From Saprospiraceae bacterium (GTDB taxonomy: Bacteria > Bacteroidota > Bacteroidia > Chitinophagales > Saprospiraceae), in contig JAHDHH010000005.1 in assembly GCA_020631405.1 (NCBI GenBank), positions 1 through 64,000 of the forward strand: a stretch of 64,000 bases of DNA, given 5' to 3'. The position numbers and the translations under genes are program-made. The notes beneath the pieces were generated by a model. It was not told the origin of the DNA and did not search any database. It was given only the letters and a program-made list of their open reading frames with translations. This document shows positions 45,552 through 54,524 of this stretch, one piece after another (the first letter of the stretch is position 1; every line of letters begins with the position of its first letter).

Positions 45552-46317
45552 GATTGTTCTCATTACCGGATCAACCTCTGGAATTGGCAAAGCATCAGCT
45601 TATGAATTTGCCAGTAAAGGTTATAACATCATACTCTGTGGACGGAGGATAACGCGTCTCAAGGCTCTAAAAAGCGCCTTGGAATCTACTTACAACATCA
45701 TGACCTATGTCTTGAACTTTGATGTGCAATCAGAGACTGAAGTAAGCGAGAGCTTTGACTCTCTTCCCGATCATTGGAAGGCAATAGATATCTTAATTAA
45801 TAATGCTGGCTTGGCCTTAGGTTTTGATGACTTCCACGAGGCAGATATCGACCACTGGAATACCATGATTGATACCAATGTCAAAGGGCTACTCTATATG
45901 ACAAGGGCTATTAGCCCAATAATGGTAGCACAGCAATCAGGTCACATCATCAATGTGTGCTCTACTGCTGGTCATGAAGTCTACCCAAAGGGTAATGTCT
46001 ATTGTGCAACAAAGCATGCAGTAGATGCCCTTACTAAAGCGATGCGTATAGACCTGCACAAACACGGTATCCGAGTATCACAAGTTAGTCCCGGCCATGT
46101 AGAAGAGACAGAATTTGCTAAAGTGAGATTTGAAGGTAATGAACAAAAAGCCAAGATTTACGAGGACTTCAACCCATTGAAGAGTTCAGATGTGGCAGAA
46201 ATCATATATTTCATTGCATCAAGACCAAGCCATGTCAATATTCAAGACGTTTTAGCTATGGGAACACAGCAGGCGGGCAGCACAATTGTCAATAGAATAG
46301 GTCGGATTCACGACTAA
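45544..46317 (+). CDS. SDR-family oxidoreductase (YdfG-like)
   Basis: This 257-residue NAD(P)-dependent dehydrogenase has the cofactor loop TGSTSGIG (8-15), NNAG (86-89) and catalytic Ser140, Tyr153 and Lys157. Arg34/Arg35 after the second beta strand (CGRRITRL) suggest NADP(H). It resembles serine/3-hydroxy-acid dehydrogenases of the YdfG type. It overlaps the TlpA gene by 8 nt and ends a six-gene run. The substrate is unknown. Confidence 0.9.
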   Translation: MNKIVLITGSTSGIGKASAYEFASKGYNIILCGRRITRLKALKSALESTYNIMTYVLNFDVQSETEVSESFDSLPDHWKAIDILINNAGLALGFDDFHEADIDHWNTMIDTNVKGLLYMTRAISPIMVAQQSGHIINVCSTAGHEVYPKGNVYCATKHAVDALTKAMRIDLHKHGIRVSQVSPGHVEETEFAKVRFEGNEQKAKIYEDFNPLKSSDVAEIIYFIASRPSHVNIQDVLAMGTQQAGSTIVNRIGRIHD

Positions 46318-46408
46318 AAATTCAGTATTAAGGTTCAGTTCTGTTTATTAAGAGTCGATTACCTGACTTTAATGAATGAAAAGGTATGTGTAATTAGTTA
46401 TAATTCTA

Positions 46409-46416
46409 TATTTTTG
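46409..46416 (+). promoter_or_regulatory. -7 promoter box of the PA-domain gene
   Basis: TATTTTTG matches TAnnTTTG. It lies 40 nt before the ATG at 46457, leaving a leader of ~35 nt. Confidence 0.55.
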
Positions 46417-46456
46417 GGGTTATCACTAATAATATTACTAAACCTAAATAATAATT

Positions 46457-48874
46457 ATGACCTTAAATTTTACAAAGAGTTTATTGGTTTGTTTCTTTTT
46501 TGCTGTTGGTCTTTCGATCAATGCTCAGACTTGGAATAGACTACAAGTAACTTCACCAGCTTCTATAGCAGGAGAATATGCAGTTAACCCAGCTAACTTT
46601 GGCGATATGTCAGGAGATGTAATCATTGGGGACTTGCTACTAATCGATGATGGGGCAGAAGAAAACAGTAATGGCTGTGAACCAGCAATTAATGATTTAA
46701 CTGGATTCATTGCACTCATTGATAGAGGAGCTTGTGCTTTCGTAGACAAAGCCAATAATGCTCAGAATGCTGGAGCAATCGCGATGGTAGTGTGTAATAA
46801 CTTACCTGGAGATGGAACATTTGGGATGGGAGGAGATGATCCTAACATCACAATACCATGTGTCATGGCTAGCTATGAAGATTGTCAAACTATCAGAGCC
46901 GAGCTAGGATCAGGTGTAAGTGTTGAAATAGATTACTTTGAAGCTCCATGTATTGTTGATTGTGCTAGTAAAACATATCCTGCTTCTACTGTATGGGGAC
47001 AAAATGGAGAAGGAGCATTTGGATGTGGACTAGGAGACTGGACTGTATTAGCTATTTCTGATGAAGTATCAACTTGGAGATGGGATGCTGACGGAACACC
47101 AGTAGGTCAAACTGGAGCTCCGAGACAAGTAGACTCAGAAACTGTGTGTAACGGTGCTGCAATCATGGACTTTGCTGATCACACGTTTGGACCTAATCCA
47201 AACCCTACACAGCCTTACCCAGTACATCATTCAGACCTACTATCACCACTCATTGATTTGACTGGATATGCTAACCCAGTTATCCACTTCGACCACTACC
47301 TTAACACGTTGAGTGAAGGTCAAGAGATCGCCTTCCTTACTTATTCTAGAGATGGTGGTTCTACATGGTTAGATACTATTCCATTTACTGGAAGTTTCAT
47401 CAATGCTGGCGGGGAAAGTCCAGAATTCCTTTCAGAGCAAGTAACGTTCCCATTCTGTGGAGATGAAATAGGTAATACTGCAGAATTTAGATTGAAATTT
47501 ATCGGTAATGGTAATTTCTACTTCTGGATTATTGATGATATCTATATTACAGATGAGGCTATTGCTGATGCTGAAGCTTTCGAAGGATGGTTCTCAGGAG
47601 CAGCTAACTTCAGAACTCCAGCTTCTCAAGTAGATAGAGTGCCACTTATGGTAGATGCTAACAACAATGGTAATATTGGATTCGACCAAGCGAGTTATAC
47701 AGCTACAATTAGCAAAGACGGAACTGAACTCTTCTCTCAAACTCAAGACCTAGGTGTATTACCAAGATGTGAAAATGTAGAGAATGTAGTTGCAGGCTTC
47801 TGGGATATGAGTGCAGAATTGGGTAGATATGACATCCAGTATACACTAGATGCAACTGGTCCAACTGCTGAAACTGATCCTGAAAACAATACTGTAGGTT
47901 CTAGCTTCGAAGTTACTGACAATTGGTTTGGAAAGGTATTACCAGATGCAGAAGCAGAGACTCCTTACCTAACAGGTCTTGGACAAGATGCAACATATAT
48001 CACATATGGTAATGCATACTATACTCCAAATGGTGCAGGCTACAAACCAACCAATCTAAGATTTGGGTTTGACACAGACATTTATACTGACTTTGGCTTT
48101 ACTACTTTGGTAGGTCAAGTAAGAGAGTGGACATTAGATGCTAATGGTGACGGAATTGCAAACCTTGCTACTGAAACAACTGTAATTGCGGAAGGGACTA
48201 TACTTTTAGATCCAGGAAATCAAATTGACTTAAGAGATATCACTATGCCTGTTGCTGCAGTGCCTGGTGTGAGCATTGAGATGAAAGACAATACGCAATA
48301 TATTGCTATGGTACACGTATCACCTCTTACAGCACCAGCTGAGGACACATTCATGGCTCCATTGAGTTCAGGATTCCTTAATGACTATGCAGGTAACAAA
48401 GATTACTTCCATGCACCAGCTGATTTTGCTTTCGGACAAGAGACTGGAACAGGAAGACCAGGTACTATGTCTGACTTCGAAGGTTCAAGTGGAACACCAG
48501 ATGACCTTAATGCAAGAAACCTTGATCCAGCTGATGCAAGTGCATTGTCTTGGTTCATGGCTATGGAGATTTGTGAAATTGGTGTAGACTGTATTTTAAA
48601 CACTGTAGATGTCAACAATAATATCAATGTAAGTGTATACCCTAACCCAGCAGCTAACACTGTACAGTTAGATATGAACTTAACAGAGGTATCAAGTCAA
48701 GTAACTGCTCAAGTAGTAGATCTTGAAGGTAGAGTGATCACAACTCAGGCGTTTAACAATGTTAAGAACCAAACACTTAACTTAGATTTATCTGCTGTGA
48801 GTAACGGTGTATATCTAGTAAACATCTTTACTGATGCAGGTGTAACAGCTAAGAGAATTGTTGTTCAGAAGTAA
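46457..48874 (+). CDS. Secreted PA-domain protein with T9SS sorting domain
   Basis: This 805-residue protein has a signal peptide to ~24 (SINAQ). A protease-associated (PA) domain spans ~30-160 (TGFIALIDRGACAFVDKA, QNAGAIAMVVCNN). A long beta-rich region with FWIIDDIYI-type strands follows, and a T9SS sorting domain starts at ~723 (VSVYPNPAANT). No peptidase active site was found, so the PA domain may bind ligand or protein by itself. It is probably abundant: the gene is monocistronic with its own promoter and a strong terminator. Confidence 0.88.
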   Translation: MTLNFTKSLLVCFFFAVGLSINAQTWNRLQVTSPASIAGEYAVNPANFGDMSGDVIIGDLLLIDDGAEENSNGCEPAINDLTGFIALIDRGACAFVDKANNAQNAGAIAMVVCNNLPGDGTFGMGGDDPNITIPCVMASYEDCQTIRAELGSGVSVEIDYFEAPCIVDCASKTYPASTVWGQNGEGAFGCGLGDWTVLAISDEVSTWRWDADGTPVGQTGAPRQVDSETVCNGAAIMDFADHTFGPNPNPTQPYPVHHSDLLSPLIDLTGYANPVIHFDHYLNTLSEGQEIAFLTYSRDGGSTWLDTIPFTGSFINAGGESPEFLSEQVTFPFCGDEIGNTAEFRLKFIGNGNFYFWIIDDIYITDEAIADAEAFEGWFSGAANFRTPASQVDRVPLMVDANNNGNIGFDQASYTATISKDGTELFSQTQDLGVLPRCENVENVVAGFWDMSAELGRYDIQYTLDATGPTAETDPENNTVGSSFEVTDNWFGKVLPDAEAETPYLTGLGQDATYITYGNAYYTPNGAGYKPTNLRFGFDTDIYTDFGFTTLVGQVREWTLDANGDGIANLATETTVIAEGTILLDPGNQIDLRDITMPVAAVPGVSIEMKDNTQYIAMVHVSPLTAPAEDTFMAPLSSGFLNDYAGNKDYFHAPADFAFGQETGTGRPGTMSDFEGSSGTPDDLNARNLDPADASALSWFMAMEICEIGVDCILNTVDVNNNINVSVYPNPAANTVQLDMNLTEVSSQVTAQVVDLEGRVITTQAFNNVKNQTLNLDLSAVSNGVYLVNIFTDAGVTAKRIVVQK

Positions 48875-48900
48875 TTCTGAATCCAACAACACAACATAAC

Positions 48901-48934
48901 AAAAGCCCGACTCATTCATTTGAGTTGGGCTTTT
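48901..48934. terminator. Bidirectional terminator between convergent genes
   Basis: AAAAGCCCGACTCA pairs with TGAGTTGGGCTTTT around a 6-nt loop. A on one flank and T on the other make it usable from both strands, matching its place between the PA-domain gene (+) and dciA (-). Confidence 0.88.
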
Positions 48935-48966
48935 CTTTGTTAAGCAATTTCTAGAATGTTACATTT

Positions 48967-49251
48967 CTATTTTACTACTATTTCTTCGATCTTTTGATAT
49001 GGGAGGTGTGCATTGATCTTATCTAAGAGTGCAACTTTCGAGTACATAATCTCCTGTCTTAACGGAGCAGACGCAATGTATATAGTAAGCTTCTTATCCT
49101 TGAGTACAATCTTGTCTGTGTACTTATCCACCGCAACACCAGCTACATCCTTCCATACCGAACCGATTGTATAATTCTGATAGTTGTTACGCAGATTATC
49201 CTCAGTCTTAATATAGTTTCCGATTGTTTCTTTTAGTCCTTTGAAGCTCAT
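48967..49251 (-). CDS. DciA-type (DUF721) protein
   Basis: DciA-family proteins load the replicative helicase DnaB in most bacteria that lack DnaC. This 94-residue protein is the single DUF721 domain with the typical pattern VWKDVAG, then LTIYIASAPLRQEI and a hydrophobic end. It lies 16 nt downstream of recF on the same strand, an arrangement common in Bacteroidota. Confidence 0.85.
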   Translation of the reverse strand: MSFKGLKETIGNYIKTEDNLRNNYQNYTIGSVWKDVAGVAVDKYTDKIVLKDKKLTIYIASAPLRQEIMYSKVALLDKINAHLPYQKIEEIVVK

Positions 49252-49267
49252 AGTGCAATGTTACATG

Positions 49268-50347
49268 TTATAAAGGTATGATCTTGTATGAAAAGTTCTG
49301 CTTAGTCAACATTTCTTCTAATCTCTCAGCAGAGGTATCAGTAATGAATACTTGTGACTTCATCGTACTGCCGACATAGGTTAAGATCTGCATGACACGT
49401 TCGTCATCGAGTTTATCAAATATATCATCTAACAAGACAAGGGGTTCTTTCTTGACTATCTCTCTAAGCATTGCAATCATCGCCATCTTCAATGCAAACA
49501 AAAAACTCTTAATCTGTCCTTGAGAACCAATATACTTAAGTTCTTTACCTTCAATTTTGAAGTTTACATCATCCTTGTGTATACCAAAATTAGATCGACA
49601 TAGTATAATATCCTTTTGCCTACTAGCTATTGCTCCAGCCAAATAATCAATTGTTTGTAATCCAGAATGATATTCAAACGAACACTGTTCATGGCTATTA
49701 GTAATCAGTTGATGAATGGGATTGAATAACTTTAGCCACTTGTCAATGACTTCTTGGCGTGCCTTATGAATGTAGGTAGCTGGCTCAGCCATTTGCTCAT
49801 CCAAAGTATTCAGGAGCAAACTAGGGTCTGCAGGCTTAGACTTCAAAAAAGCATTTCGTTGCTTGAGCAGTCTATTATAATTGACTAAGTGCTGTAAATA
49901 CTGCTTGTCAATCTGGCAAAGGAGTTTGTCCAAAAGCGACCTCCTCTTAATTGAGCTTTCTATGACTAATTGTATATCAGATGGAGCAATACAAACTATC
50001 GGAACACCACCTACATGGTCGATCATCTTCTTCCTCTTGACTCCATCAATCTCAATCACTTTCTGCTTGCGTTCTTGACTCTTCAGCACTATTTGTTGCG
50101 ACTCTCCAGCCACTACTACATTGCCTTCCAATCTAAAGAATGTCTGCCCTTCTTTGTATAAATAGCTATCCTTGCTTACAAAGTAGCTTCTTCCAAATGC
50201 TAGACAGTAGATAGCATCGACAATTGAGGTTTTGCCTGTACCGTTGAGACCAGTAATCAGGTTAATCTGCGGTATGAAATTGTATTTAACATTGGAGAAA
50301 CATCTAAAATTAGTCAATTGGACATCCCTAATATACTGCTCCGTCAT
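49268..50347 (-). CDS. recF: DNA replication/repair protein RecF
   Basis: RecF binds ssDNA-dsDNA junctions and helps RecO and RecR load RecA. This 359-residue SMC-like ATPase has Walker A GLNGTGKT at 33-40. The signature region is GSQGQIKSF (~274-282) and Walker B is LLDDIFDKLD (~305-314). Length is normal for the family. It is followed by dciA and divergent from pdhA. Confidence 0.96.
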   Translation of the reverse strand: MTEQYIRDVQLTNFRCFSNVKYNFIPQINLITGLNGTGKTSIVDAIYCLAFGRSYFVSKDSYLYKEGQTFFRLEGNVVVAGESQQIVLKSQERKQKVIEIDGVKRKKMIDHVGGVPIVCIAPSDIQLVIESSIKRRSLLDKLLCQIDKQYLQHLVNYNRLLKQRNAFLKSKPADPSLLLNTLDEQMAEPATYIHKARQEVIDKWLKLFNPIHQLITNSHEQCSFEYHSGLQTIDYLAGAIASRQKDIILCRSNFGIHKDDVNFKIEGKELKYIGSQGQIKSFLFALKMAMIAMLREIVKKEPLVLLDDIFDKLDDERVMQILTYVGSTMKSQVFITDTSAERLEEMLTKQNFSYKIIPL

Positions 50348-50399
50348 TAGCTCTTTTAAAATAATAGCTAAAGTTACAACTATTCTAAAGTCAACAATG

Positions 50400-50407
50400 T
50401 ATTTTTG
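50400..50407 (+). promoter_or_regulatory. -7 promoter box of pdhA
   Basis: TATTTTTG matches TAnnTTTG. It lies just upstream of the ATG codons at 50425/50428 and argues against the in-frame GTG at 50407 as the start. Confidence 0.6.
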
Positions 50408-50427
50408 TGGGTCTTAAAACGGATATG

Positions 50428-51477
50428 ATGGCAGAAACACTAGAGAAGAAAACAACTTCTAAAAAAAGTACAAAAAGCACAACAAAGAAATCTAAATACT
50501 CAAAGGCAACATACCTTAAGTGGTTTGAGGTGATGTATAGGATTAGAAAATTCGAGGAAAAGACGCTATTTGCTTACAGCAAGCAGTACATCAGAGGATT
50601 CTGCCATGTCTACATTGGTCAAGAAGCTATAGGAGCTGCACTCGCAACAGCAATTACTCCTGATGACAAATTAGTTACTGCCTATAGACAACACGGAGTA
50701 GCACTTGCAAGAGGTTTGGATTCTAAGAGTTGCATGGCTGAGCTATTTGGCAAGTCAACTGGATGTGTAAAAGGTAAGGGTGGATCAATGCACTTCTTTA
50801 GTAAAGAACATAATTACTTTGGAGGAAATGGTATCGTTGGAGCTCAGATTCCAATTGGTACAGGCATCGCTTTGGCGGAACAATACCAAGGCACTAAACA
50901 TCTTGCCGTTACAATGTTTGGAGATGGAGCAGCTAGACAAGGTGCATTGTACGAATCATTCAATATGGCTATGACATGGAAGTTGCCAGTATTATATATC
51001 GTAGAGAATAACGGTTATGCAATGGGTACCTCTGTAGAACGTACAAGTAATGTACACGAGTTGTATAAGATAGGTTCTGCATTTGAGATGCCTAGTGCTC
51101 CAGTCGATGGAATGAACCCAGAAGCTGTCCATGATGCTATAGAGAAAGCCGCTAAGCATATCAGAAGTGGGAAAGGACCTTACTTCCTAGAAATCAATAC
51201 CTACAGATACAAAGGACACTCAGTATCGGATCCAGCAAAGTATAGAACTAAGGACGAACTGAAGTCATATATGGAAATCGACCCTGTCTATACAACAGAA
51301 CAAAAGATTTTGGATAATAAGATAGCATCAGAGAAAGAAGTAAACAAAATTAAAGAGGCTATCCATGCTGAAATGGAAGAAGCATTTGATTTCGCATTGA
51401 AGTCAGACTACCCTCTCGGATCAGAACTCTATGATGATAACTATCTACAGGAGGATTATCCATTCATAATGGACTAA
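50428..51477 (+). CDS. pdhA: Pyruvate dehydrogenase E1 component, alpha subunit
   Basis: It decarboxylates pyruvate with thiamine diphosphate in the pyruvate dehydrogenase complex. The 349-residue protein shows the thiamine-diphosphate motif GDG at 165-167 running to ENN at 193-195, the E1-alpha opening YRIRKFEEK (37-45), and TSNVHELYKIG (206-216). The first ~25 residues form an extra Lys/Ser/Thr-rich extension. The start is set at ATG 50428, below the promoter box. The beta subunit is not adjacent. Confidence 0.95.
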   Translation: MAETLEKKTTSKKSTKSTTKKSKYSKATYLKWFEVMYRIRKFEEKTLFAYSKQYIRGFCHVYIGQEAIGAALATAITPDDKLVTAYRQHGVALARGLDSKSCMAELFGKSTGCVKGKGGSMHFFSKEHNYFGGNGIVGAQIPIGTGIALAEQYQGTKHLAVTMFGDGAARQGALYESFNMAMTWKLPVLYIVENNGYAMGTSVERTSNVHELYKIGSAFEMPSAPVDGMNPEAVHDAIEKAAKHIRSGKGPYFLEINTYRYKGHSVSDPAKYRTKDELKSYMEIDPVYTTEQKILDNKIASEKEVNKIKEAIHAEMEEAFDFALKSDYPLGSELYDDNYLQEDYPFIMD

Positions 51478-51535
51478 GATAACAAGTATTATATTAATAG
51501 TTTTAGATATATAACTAGCTAAAGCTAAACTTTAC

Positions 51536-51543
51536 TATTTTTG
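51536..51543 (+). promoter_or_regulatory. -7 promoter box of the TPR protein gene
   Basis: TATTTTTG lies 21 nt before the ATG at 51565. It implies a leader of ~15 nt and probable cotranscription of the TPR gene and ribH. Confidence 0.6.
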
Positions 51544-51564
51544 CGCAAATTTTTTAATTAAGCT

Positions 51565-52242
51565 ATGGCAATCAGAAGAAGTCAAAATAAGAAACAAGAA
51601 GACGAAACATTATTGGATGTTGTTGAGGCAAGAGACAATGCACAAGTGTTTTTTGATAATAATAAAGTTGCCATCTTAGGTGGACTTACTTTACTTATCC
51701 TATTAATTGTAGCCTTTCTTGCATACAAGTATGCTTACCAAGCACCAAGAGAAAAGGAAGCATCTGAGGAGATCATTTATGCTCAAAGAGCCTTTGAAAA
51801 AGATTCTTTTGCATTAGCTCTTGAGAATCCAGGAGGTGGATATGAAGGCTTCGTAGGAATTATTGAAAACTATGGTGGTACAAAAGCAGCTAACCTTGCT
51901 AAATATTACGCAGGTGTCAGTTACCTTAACCTAGGAAGATATGAGGAAGCAGTAGACTACCTAAATGATTTCAGCGCTAAAGGTGATGTAACACCTATTA
52001 TGAAGTCTGGTGTGCTTGGAGATGCTTATGGAGAATTAGGTCAATTTGACAAGGCTATATCTGCCTACAAGAAGGCTGTTGGATATGACAACTCATTCTT
52101 AACACCATATTATTTGAATAAGCTAGGCTTGTTGCTAAACCAACAAGGTTCTGCAGATCAAGCAAAGCAATACTTTCAGAGAATAAAAGATGACTACTCT
52201 ACTAGTAACGAAGCTGGGAAAGTAGATTACTATTTGAACTAA
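51565..52242 (+). CDS. Membrane-anchored tetratricopeptide repeat protein
   Basis: This 225-residue protein has one membrane helix (~35-54) after a charged cytoplasmic N-terminus. The periplasmic part carries TPR-like helices (ANLAKYYAGVSYLNLGRY, GDAYGELGQFDKAISAY, LNKLGLLLNQQG). The layout resembles YfgM-type (TPR_21) proteins linked to the Sec translocon and chaperones, but a specific partner cannot be named. It lies 17 nt ahead of ribH. Confidence 0.82.
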   Translation: MAIRRSQNKKQEDETLLDVVEARDNAQVFFDNNKVAILGGLTLLILLIVAFLAYKYAYQAPREKEASEEIIYAQRAFEKDSFALALENPGGGYEGFVGIIENYGGTKAANLAKYYAGVSYLNLGRYEEAVDYLNDFSAKGDVTPIMKSGVLGDAYGELGQFDKAISAYKKAVGYDNSFLTPYYLNKLGLLLNQQGSADQAKQYFQRIKDDYSTSNEAGKVDYYLN

Positions 52243-52259
52243 TCATTTAGTATATCACT

Positions 52260-52778
52260 GTGACTCGAAAAAAAACTAATCTTTCTGACTACACTCCTCT
52301 ATCCTTAACGGGGGTAGAAAAGTACAAGATTGCTGTTATTACTTCTGAATGGAACGAGTCTATCACTTTTGCACTCCGAGATGGCTGCATTGACACACTA
52401 CATCACGAAGGTGTCCCTGAAGATAATATCACAAACATCCATGTTCCTGGAACATTCGAACTTACTGCCGCAGCAAAGATGGTCATTAAGAAGCATCCGG
52501 AACTGGATTGTGTCATAGCCATAGGTTGCGTAATCAAAGGTGAAACTTCTCACAATGAATATATCAATATGTCAGTAGCCCAAGGACTCACTAACCTTTC
52601 TTTGGCTAGTGGAACCCCTTGTATATTTGGAGTGCTAACTCCGAATTCTATGGAACAAGCTATCGACAGAGCAGGAGGCAAGTATGGTAATAAAGGGATC
52701 GAAGCTGCAGTAACAGGTCTGAAAATGGTGGCACTTAAGCACTCTATGAAAGATTCTAAATCTACGATTGGATTTTAA
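52260..52778 (+). CDS. ribH: 6,7-dimethyl-8-ribityllumazine synthase
   Basis: It condenses 5-amino-6-ribitylaminouracil with 3,4-dihydroxybutanone phosphate in riboflavin synthesis. The 172-residue protein has the substrate motifs SEWN (29-32), VPGTFEL (62-68), AIGCVIKGET (87-96) and catalytic His98 in SHNEY. The start is GTG 52260; no in-frame ATG precedes the conserved part. Other rib genes are not in the window. Confidence 0.95.
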   Translation: MTRKKTNLSDYTPLSLTGVEKYKIAVITSEWNESITFALRDGCIDTLHHEGVPEDNITNIHVPGTFELTAAAKMVIKKHPELDCVIAIGCVIKGETSHNEYINMSVAQGLTNLSLASGTPCIFGVLTPNSMEQAIDRAGGKYGNKGIEAAVTGLKMVALKHSMKDSKSTIGF

Positions 52779-52801
52779 AAAACTTCTTGTATTTTAGTTT
52801 A

Positions 52802-53530
52802 ATGCAAGGCCAAATACCATTTCTCAAAGACAACTTTACCTTTGTCAACTATAGCTTAGAGCATGGTATTTCTGTACTAATTTGGTTGATATTCGGGATA
52901 CTTTTTATCTATGGTTCTAAGAAGTACCTCAACCAATCCCAACAAAGAATCACACTATTCATTTTTGGACTAGTAGTCCTAGGTGGCCAAGTTATGAAAA
53001 TCATGTGTCGATACTACCTTGGAGTATTTGACTATACAGTGGACTTGCCTTTACATCTCTGCAATATGATGCCATTTGTTATCCCATTTGCACTTCTCTC
53101 TAACAAACGCTTAGTCTGGGCTATCTTATTCTTTTGGATCATGGCTGGAACATTCCAAGCATTGATATCACCTACGCTTCCCCACTCCTATCCTCATTTT
53201 GAATATCACAGATACTGGATTGTACATGCTGGACTTGTCATCATTGCACTCTATCCAATATTTGTAAACAACTACAGGCTGTACCTATCAGATGCTCTCT
53301 TATCAGCTATACTCCTTAATCTTCTAGGCTTATTAATGTACTTCATTGACAGGGTACTTGATGCTAACTACATGTACATGCGAGATTGGCCACCTGGTAA
53401 GACGATTTATAATATGCTAGGCCCATGGCCTTATTACAATCTTAGCTTGGAGGTAGTCATGATTGTCTTGTTTGGATTATTCCTTGTTCCTTTTGCGATT
53501 ATGAGACGACGCGAGTCACACCTTGGTTAA
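52802..53530 (+). CDS. TIGR02206-type (YwaF-like) membrane protein
   Basis: The start is placed at ATG 52802; the TTG at 52787 overlaps a TATTTTAG box (52790-52797) that could be a leaderless promoter. The 242-residue protein has about seven membrane helices and the family pattern LPLHLCNMMPFVIPFALLS, GTFQALISPTL and HYRYWIVHAGL-like segments. Function is unknown. It is convergent with the DUF4249 gene, with only 16 nt between. Confidence 0.8.
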   Translation: MQGQIPFLKDNFTFVNYSLEHGISVLIWLIFGILFIYGSKKYLNQSQQRITLFIFGLVVLGGQVMKIMCRYYLGVFDYTVDLPLHLCNMMPFVIPFALLSNKRLVWAILFFWIMAGTFQALISPTLPHSYPHFEYHRYWIVHAGLVIIALYPIFVNNYRLYLSDALLSAILLNLLGLLMYFIDRVLDANYMYMRDWPPGKTIYNMLGPWPYYNLSLEVVMIVLFGLFLVPFAIMRRRESHLG

Positions 53531-53546
53531 TCCGACAAGTTAGACT

Positions 53547-54488
53547 CTACTCTTCTTTGACAACTACGAGTTCTTCTAACTGAACAGAGTATCCGCCCCA
53601 GATACCAAAACCACCCTCGATATTATCCGCAATTCGGGTATATCCGGTGAATGGACTACCTTGCCCATTGAGGCTGTATTCAAACGTATTCCAAAAGTCG
53701 AAATGTGCCTGATCAATAGCACACCACTTAATAGTGACAGTATCTCCAACTGTAAAAAACCCAAACGTATTGATATCAAAATTGTCAGAATTATCAGCTT
53801 GAGAGAGTGGAAAATTAAATTCTTGTCCATCAAACTGCACGTCATCTGTCACAGAATTAAATGGTGGCGTCAAAGTCCCAAAATCATCATCAGTGAAATA
53901 CCTATAGAAGTCAACATTTTCAGAATCTTTTATATTACAGAAAAGCTGAGCTAGCGTATCGACGGGCTCTCCTGGAATATCTCTAAACTTAAAACTATCC
54001 AACCTATTCAGTACCGGGATTGTAGTTGTGCTAGTCAACACTTCATCTTCTATTGTTACTGTCAGATCATATGATCTACCCTCTTCTCTAACCAATGCAT
54101 CTGCAAGATCAACATAGATACAGATATCAACTGATATGGCATCTAAGTCCACACCAAGCTCTTCAGCTATGTCATCCTTAATAGGACCATCTGGCAAGTC
54201 AGAAAGACACAACTCCGTAAAGGCTACTTCACTCACTCCATCATCAACACTAACATTGGCGCCAGCAACAAAAAGCTCTGCATATTGCTCGGCCTTTAGC
54301 TCGTTAAAGAAAGGTATAGACTTAGTGATTAACAAGAATGTTGGATTCGTACCATCACCAGCTTCTATGTAACCTTCAATGACATACTGCTCAGCTGCAT
54401 CTACGACAGGAGGATTAAATTCTTCTTGGCAGCCAATTGCGAACATCAGCGATGCCAATATGGCTATATGTTTTAATAACGTATTCAT
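53547..54488 (-). CDS. DUF4249-family lipoprotein
   Basis: This 313-residue lipoprotein has lipobox Cys20 in FAIGC. The DUF4249 pattern is visible: a first strand YVIEGYIEAGDG, NPTFLLITKS, then VSVDDG. These proteins are regularly encoded next to TonB-dependent receptors in Bacteroidota and may act as their surface partner, although they are not SusD homologs. It lies 36 nt downstream of such a receptor gene. Confidence 0.88.
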   Translation of the reverse strand: MNTLLKHIAILASLMFAIGCQEEFNPPVVDAAEQYVIEGYIEAGDGTNPTFLLITKSIPFFNELKAEQYAELFVAGANVSVDDGVSEVAFTELCLSDLPDGPIKDDIAEELGVDLDAISVDICIYVDLADALVREEGRSYDLTVTIEDEVLTSTTTIPVLNRLDSFKFRDIPGEPVDTLAQLFCNIKDSENVDFYRYFTDDDFGTLTPPFNSVTDDVQFDGQEFNFPLSQADNSDNFDINTFGFFTVGDTVTIKWCAIDQAHFDFWNTFEYSLNGQGSPFTGYTRIADNIEGGFGIWGGYSVQLEELVVVKEE

Positions 54489-54524
54489 AGTATACTATTT
54501 ATCCTTTGAAAAGAAGTGATTCAA

